The notes under the pieces were generated by a model. It saw only the letters and a program-made list of their open reading frames with translations. It did no database searches and was not told the origin of the DNA. Both the position numbers and the translations under genes were made by a program. DNA of 64,000 nucleotides, taken from NCBI RefSeq assembly GCF_964275005.1, contig NC_092698.1, forward strand, positions 27,337,447 through 27,401,446, in the 5' to 3' direction. Positions 59,398-64,000 of this stretch are shown one piece after another (within the stretch, counting starts at the first letter, position 1; each line of letters begins with the position of its first letter). This stretch comes from Diadema setosum (lineage: Eukaryota; Echinodermata; Echinoidea; Diadematoida; Diadematidae).

Positions 59398-59835
59398 TCA
59401 AGATGCACTGTCCATCTCACTGAAGTCCACGAGAATTGGTTCGTGTCCTGTTGCTCGAACAAACTTCATGAAGTCTTCCGAAGACACGGCTGTGGAAGCA
59501 GAGTTTACTAATGGGTGAGCATACACCTTAACATCCCCTCCCTTGGCAATCTCCGAATCCAGCAGAAACCTCACATCCCCGGCTTTGTCGTTGATGAGTG
59601 CAAACGGAGTAACGCAACCCTGCCTCACACCCAGCTTCTCAAGAAGAATCGACTCGTCGGCAAATCGAAGGTTTGGAGCGCCGACCTTCTTGCCAACGGT
59701 GCCGATGGTGACTTGTCGGTCATGGAGGGCGGTGAGGAGCCAAAGTTTTTTCTTCTTGTCTCGTAGAAAAAGGTTCTTGCAAACCATTCCCGTTAGGTCT
59801 TTGAGATGTGGCATCATAGCCTCCACAGTAAACAC
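59398..59835 (-). CDS. PRORSD1: PRORSD1, prolyl-tRNA-synthetase-associated (YbaK/ProX-like) deacylase, last exon
   Basis: The acceptor AACCTAG opens a 145-codon frame: VFTVEAMMPHLKDLTG, KNLFLRDKKKK, LTALHDRQVTIGTVGKKVGA, LRFADE, EKLGVRQGCVTPFALIND and FVRATGHEPILVDFSE. These are hallmarks of the ProX/PrdX family, freestanding YbaK-fold proteins that hydrolyse mischarged Ala-tRNA(Pro). The Lys in KNLFLRD is the conserved active-site region. Family proteins are about 165-170 residues, so only about 25 N-terminal residues (ending in HPE before VFTVE) are missing. They should lie in an exon to the right, possibly beyond the window. A pogo/Tigger-like MITE lies 39 bases upstream of the acceptor, and a LINE fills the next kilobases. 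Confidence 0.92.
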   Translation of the reverse strand: MFTVEAMMPHLKDLTGMVCKNLFLRDKKKKLWLLTALHDRQVTIGTVGKKVGAPNLRFADESILLEKLGVRQGCVTPFALINDKAGDVRFLLDSEIAKGGDVKVYAHPLVNSASTAVSSEDFMKFVRATGHEPILVDFSEMDSAS

Positions 59836-59874
59836 CTAGGTTGGATGACAACAAAATGGAAAATGATTTTGGTA

Positions 59875-60058
59875 CAGTGCACTCCCGTTATAACACACTC
59901 GTGTATCGAAATTCCGGTTACAAAGAAGTAAAATTTAGGGCCACAACATAATCAACTCTATGTATTTTGATTGTGTATTCATTCGGTTATAACCAAATTT
60001 CGATATAACGAAAGAAAATTGCCGGTCCCTTGGACTTCATCATAACGGGAGGCCACTG
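59875..60058. mobile_element. Pogo/Tigger-like MITE, 184 bp, TA target duplication
   Basis: The ends are CAGTGCACTCCCGTTAT on the left and, reversed, CAGTGGCCTCCCGTTAT on the right. TA flanks both sides (59873-59874, 60059-60060). Internal ATAACGA-type motifs match the larger element at 61022. It sits just upstream of the last PRORSD1 exon, in its intron. It has no coding capacity. Confidence 0.75.
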
Positions 60059-60060
60059 TA

Positions 60061-60256
60061 CTGCTTCATATTCTAGGAGAGTATGGTAGAGCAAGAGACT
60101 AAAAAGCTGTTTGGCAGGAAGGCTGTTCAAGACACAAGTAAAGTGACATCTTGTAGTATTGCCCCTGAGTGCCCCTGAGTGCCCCCGAGTGCCCCTGAGT
60201 TCCAGTCTGGGACTTGTATGACTGGCAGTAGTGAAAGCCGTGAGGAAGCTACTGGC
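60061..60256 (+). repeat. LINE leader with four 10-bp tandem units
   Basis: GCCCCTGAGT is repeated four times at about 60161-60200, the third unit with one change. It lies directly before the LINE endonuclease frame, which stays open through it. It may be part of the LINE 5' UTR or simply flanking DNA; the LINE 5' boundary was not found. Confidence 0.4.
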
Positions 60257-61021
60257 ATGACCAAGGAAGCACTAAACACAGCCAAAGTGAAGATGAAGGT
60301 AGGATTTTGGAATGTACAAACTATGTATGACACTGGCAGACTAGCTCAAGTTGTTTCAGAAATGCAAAGGTATGACTTACACATCCTAGGAATCAGTGAA
60401 AGCAGGTGGACGAAAAGTGGCAAAATGAAGACTACAACCGGAGAGACGGTATTTTACTCCGGGAGGGAAGATGGACGACATCATGAAGGAGTGGCGGTGA
60501 TTCTAAAAAAGGGGGTTGACAAATGCCTCTTAGAGTGGAAGCCAATTAGCAGTAGAATGATGAAAGTTCGACTGAGGGGTAAGCAGGTCAATTTATCACT
60601 TATTCAATGTTATGCACCAACTAATAATGCAGATGAGGAAGATAAGAACATCTTTTACGACACTCTTCAAAGAGAACTGGAAACTGTTCCACGCCATGAC
60701 CTGATCATTGTGATGGGAGACATGAATGCGAAAGTGGGAAATGACAACACCTATTACGCGAGAGAAATGGGGACACATGGATGTGGAATAAAGAACGAAA
60801 ATGGGGAGAGACTGGCAAACTTCTGCGCTCTGAACAATCTGGTCATTGGAGGAACACTCTTTGCCCACAAGGAAATTCATAAGCTATCTTGGTATTCTCC
60901 TAACAGAAGGGATAAGAACCAAATTGACCACCTGCTCATCAATGGCACACGGAGAAGATCCCTACAGGATGTGAGAGTTAGGAGAGGAGCTGATGTTGGC
61001 AGTGATCATCAACTTGTTGTA
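60257..61021 (+). pseudogene. LINE endonuclease segment
   Basis: The frame is open from an ATG at 60257, with another at 60293 just before KVGFWNVQTM, up to the inserted element at 61022. It covers the full exonuclease-endonuclease-phosphatase fold, with catalytic-type motifs SESRW, GDMNAKVG and SDH present. No frame damage was seen in this part. It ends artificially by reading into the inserted transposon. Confidence 0.85.
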
Positions 61022-61952
61022 CAGTGGAAACTCGGTATAACGAACACTGCTATAACGAGATATCGGTTATTACGAGGAAATTTTCCCGGTCCCAAATTTC
61101 CTTCCACACAAGTCTATGTAAAATGCTACTCTTATAGCGAGATCGGCTATAACGAAATAACTGCTATAACGAGATAAATTTTGTGACTTCCAAACAAAGA
61201 AAAACATAGCCAATCAAACCTGTTATAACGAGGTAAAGCAAAATGTCTTTGGTAAAGCTTTACTTCGCCTGTGCTATCATCTTCCGAGATTGTAAAGCTT
61301 GATGCGCCAAAAACTGTCTTGTACACACATATTTTCTTCAGTTCATTCTACAGCTAGCACCGCATGTTGTACATGTATGTGTGTGTGTGCGCGCATAGAG
61401 CTGATACATGCAGAAAATGTGGTGGGACGGCCGTATACATGACATCATCACGACGTTTAGCAGGTGTGAGGCAATCTGATGCTATGATTGGCTTTCTACG
61501 TAGGGAATTCCCCATCTTCACACACACACACACACACACACAGTCATAATGTATACAGAATGTGTCACACACACACAGCATTGTGCAGACCATATTCAAG
61601 CTTTCCACACACAACACACACCCATACCATGTCCACATACCAATCCACAGACGATCTTCACACAATCGCAAGCTAGATTTACAAATTCAAACATCTACAA
61701 TTAATAAGAAAAGCATTCTTGATCTCGGATTTCATTGGCGAAAAAGCATCTTCTTACCCATAAAGGTGAGTAATTACCTCACACACATTACCAAGTTATC
61801 AGTATTGATTGAAAGATGATGGGTAGTCCCACGTGTGCAAATTAATGTCTTTATGTTATGCTTTCTTTTATACCTACTGATATAACGAGATATCGGCTAT
61901 AACGAGGAAAATGACTCGGTCCCGACCATCTCGTTATATCGAGTTTCCAGTG
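61022..61952. mobile_element. Pogo/Tigger-like non-autonomous element inserted in the LINE
   Basis: Terminal inverted repeats are CAGTGGAAACTCGGTATAAC on the left and, reversed, CACTGGAAACTCGATATAAC on the right. The target duplication is TA (61020-61021, 61953-61954). Several internal TATAACGAG copies lie near both ends. A CA microsatellite (61519-61542) lies within. No transposase frame is seen. Removing it with one TA joins ...QLV-V to ADIKLKLK in the LINE frame without change, so it arrived after the LINE. Confidence 0.85.
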
Positions 61953-61954
61953 TA

Positions 61955-64000
61955 GCAGATATCAAGCTGAAGCTCAAGAGAGCAGAAAGACAGCAAACTC
62001 CAAGGAGACATTTTGACACTGACAGATTAAGAGATCCAAAAGTGAAATCAGCCTTCACATTAGAACTGAGAAACAGATTTCAAGCATTACAAGACTTAGA
62101 AGTTGAAGAAGCCAACACAGGAAATACTGATACAGCGTGGAAAGAAGTTGAGACTGTGTTTTTTGAGAGTAGTAGGACATGCATTGGATACAGGCGGGAG
62201 AACAAGAGAAAACAGTGGGTACAAGAAGAGACATGGACAGCGATGAAAGAGAGAAGAAGCAAGAAAAAGAAAATGATGGATGCCAAATCAATTCGGCTGA
62301 AGGAAAAATGTCAGCAGGATTACAAAGAAGTACACAGGAAAGTGAAAAGACTGGTCAGGAAGGATAAAAGGGAATACTTGGATAACCTGGCTTCAGAAGC
62401 AGAAACTGCAGCGCAGAAAGGGGAACAGGGAGAGCTCTATAAGATTACAAAGCGGATTTGTGGTAAGCTCCGAACTTATGGAAGTGGACCAGTTAAAGAC
62501 AAACAGGGTAAGATCCTCACTACAGAAAGACAAATAGAAGAAAGATGGACGGAACACTTCAAAGAATTACTTAATAGAGCTACACCTGAAGAGACACCAA
62601 TTATAGAAACAGCAGAGAATGATTTGGACATCAGTATTGAACCCCCAAGTAGAGAAGAAATTATTGCAGCTATTAAGACACTGAAGAATAATAAAGCCCC
62701 TGGAGATGGTTTGAGTGCTGAACTGTTCAAGGTTGACCCACAGGTGACAGCAACCCTTCTGAAATCTCTCTTTGATGTTATTTGGGAAGAAGAACAAGTG
62801 CCAAAAGACTGGACAAAAGGCATCATTGTCAAAATACCCAAGAAAGGTGCACTAAACGACTGCAACAATTGGCGAGGGATAACTCTCCTCCCAGTGTGTA
62901 GTAAAATTCTGGCCAAGATTATTGTACAACGTATATCAGATGCTGTAGATGGAGCTCTTAGGCCAGAACAAGCAGGGTTCAGAAAAAACAGGGGTTGCAT
63001 AGATCAGATCTTCACATTGAGAAAAACATCATCGAACAGTGCACAGAATGGCAACAAACACTGTATGTTAACTTCATTGACTTTGAAAAAGCATTTGACA
63101 GCATTCATAGAGACAGTCTTTGGCAAATATTACGACATTATGGAATTCCAACAAAAATTGTGCAACTCATCAAAAGTTTCTACAAAAATTTTTCCTGCAC
63201 TGTTGGAAATAGCGACCTTTACTTTAAGGTGGAAACGGGTGTTCGGCAGGGATGCGTTATGTCTGCCATTTTGTTTAACTTGGTCATTGACTCGACGTAC
63301 AATGGAGGGATCGCAGAAAGGAATCCGCTGGACTCTCTTCTCCATGGTTGGATGACCTGGATTTTGCAGATGATCTGGCTCTGTTGTCACATTCGCATAG
63401 TCACATCCAAGAGAAGACTAACCGTCTGTCTACATTTGGAGGACAGGTGGGACTGAAAGTGAACCAAAGGAAAACAGAAACAATGATTCTTAATAGTGAC
63501 AACCCCACTCCAGTCAAGGTCTATGGTGTCAACCTTCCCAGAACAGAGCAGTTCACATACCTGGGCAGCATAGTACGAAAGGATGGTGGAGCAGAAACTG
63601 ACATCAGGAACAGACTGAACAAGGCAAGAAATGTTATGAGAAGTATGAACAGTATCTGGAAATCACAGCAGTACACCTTGAAAACCAAAATGAAATTGTA
63701 CAATAGCTGCGTGCTGTCAACCCTTATGTACGGATCTGAATGCTGGCGAATGACCAGATGCGATGCTGCCAAGCTATCAGCATTCCACACCACATGTCTG
63801 CGTAGAATCCTGCGCATTTATTGGCCCAACAAGATATCCAACTGCTACCTCTTCTTACAATGCCGCACTGAGGACCTGGAGACTCTAATCACCAGGAAGA
63901 GATGGAGATGGATTGGACATGTCTTAAGAATGGACGCAAGCTCCATCCCCAGAGTGGCTCTTCGTTGGACACCTGAAGGGAAAAGAAGATGTGGTAGGCC
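61955..64000 (+). pseudogene. LINE reverse transcriptase and C-terminal segment
   Basis: From 61955 the frame reads ADIKLKLKRAERQQTPRRHF and continues open to about 63017, covering the fingers and early palm of RT. The FIDFEKAFDS and GVRQGCVMSA motifs are in a second frame. KGIRWTLFS returns to the first, and the FADD motif (about 63363-63374) with the WIGHVLRM tail is in a further frame open to the window edge. Shifts cluster within 330 bases at 63017-63345. Confidence 0.85.

Larger units (their letters stand above)
60257..64000 (+). mobile_element. Non-LTR retrotransposon (LINE), endonuclease-RT, cut by window edge
   Basis: One polyprotein with an apurinic-type endonuclease, then reverse transcriptase. 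Endonuclease motifs are GFWNVQTM, LGISESRW, CYAPTNN, MGDMNAKVG and SDHQLVV. RT motifs are NNKAPGDGLSAELFK, VPKDWTKGIIVKIPKKG, NWRGITLLPVCSKILAKI, RPEQAGFRKNRGCIDQ, FIDFEKAFDS, GVRQGCVMSA and LDFADDLAL. The C-terminal block is RKRWRWIGHVLRMD. A 931-bp pogo/Tigger-like element splits it after SDHQLVV. Beyond about 63017 the RT frame shifts at least three times (near 63017, 63290 and 63345), so the copy is inactive. The clade is probably RTE-like (uncertain). The 3' end is outside the window. Confidence 0.9.

Noticed and set aside
1-64000. CRISPR arrays, operons, tRNA or rRNA genes
   Set aside because: No regularly spaced repeats with unique spacers and no tRNA or rRNA signature were seen; the DNA is eukaryotic.

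Overview
The window is animal genomic DNA: spliced genes with GT-AG introns, AT-rich introns, and many short inverted-repeat transposons, microsatellites and a LINE. Gene content and repeat style point to a marine invertebrate deuterostome, most likely an echinoderm. That placement is inference; no species-specific marker was recognised.

Layout. 1-6998: no coding sequence seen, probably intron or upstream sequence of JAZF1. 6999-10278 (+): four 3' coding exons of JAZF1, a C2H2 zinc-finger chromatin cofactor, with a long Ser/Thr/Ala-rich tail. 10279-28083: about 18 kb between convergent genes, holding only the JAZF1 3' UTR and transposon copies. 28084-40626 (-): a complete 13-exon CDK5RAP3 (LZAP/C53) gene of 497 codons, the UFMylation and ER-phagy cofactor. 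40627-49697: its upstream region, with a solo LTR, a cluster of poly-C and poly-G runs, a large CA microsatellite and a group of tiny palindromic insertions. 49698-50080 (-): terminal exon of an unrecognised gene. 52612-53567: a possible divergent promoter with one candidate first coding exon on each strand. 59398-59835 (-): last exon of PRORSD1, a YbaK/ProX-type tRNA-editing deacylase. 60257-64000 (+): an endonuclease-reverse transcriptase LINE split by a pogo/Tigger-like element and cut by the window edge.

MITE-like families, several with two or more copies here, fill most non-coding space. Two have target-site duplications readable in the sequence: TA for the pogo/Tigger-like copies, and 6 bp for a CAGAG-ended family.

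The most unusual signal is a set of 19-32 bp near-perfect palindromes with arms of consensus CANGGAGGT. Four are flanked by about 7-bp direct repeats, and five of the six lie within 1 kb at 46.1-47.05 kb. They look like minimal terminal-inverted-repeat insertions and match no element class known to me.

The genes share no evident pathway. JAZF1 acts in nuclear transcription and chromatin, CDK5RAP3 at the ER and ribosome, and PRORSD1 in translation fidelity.
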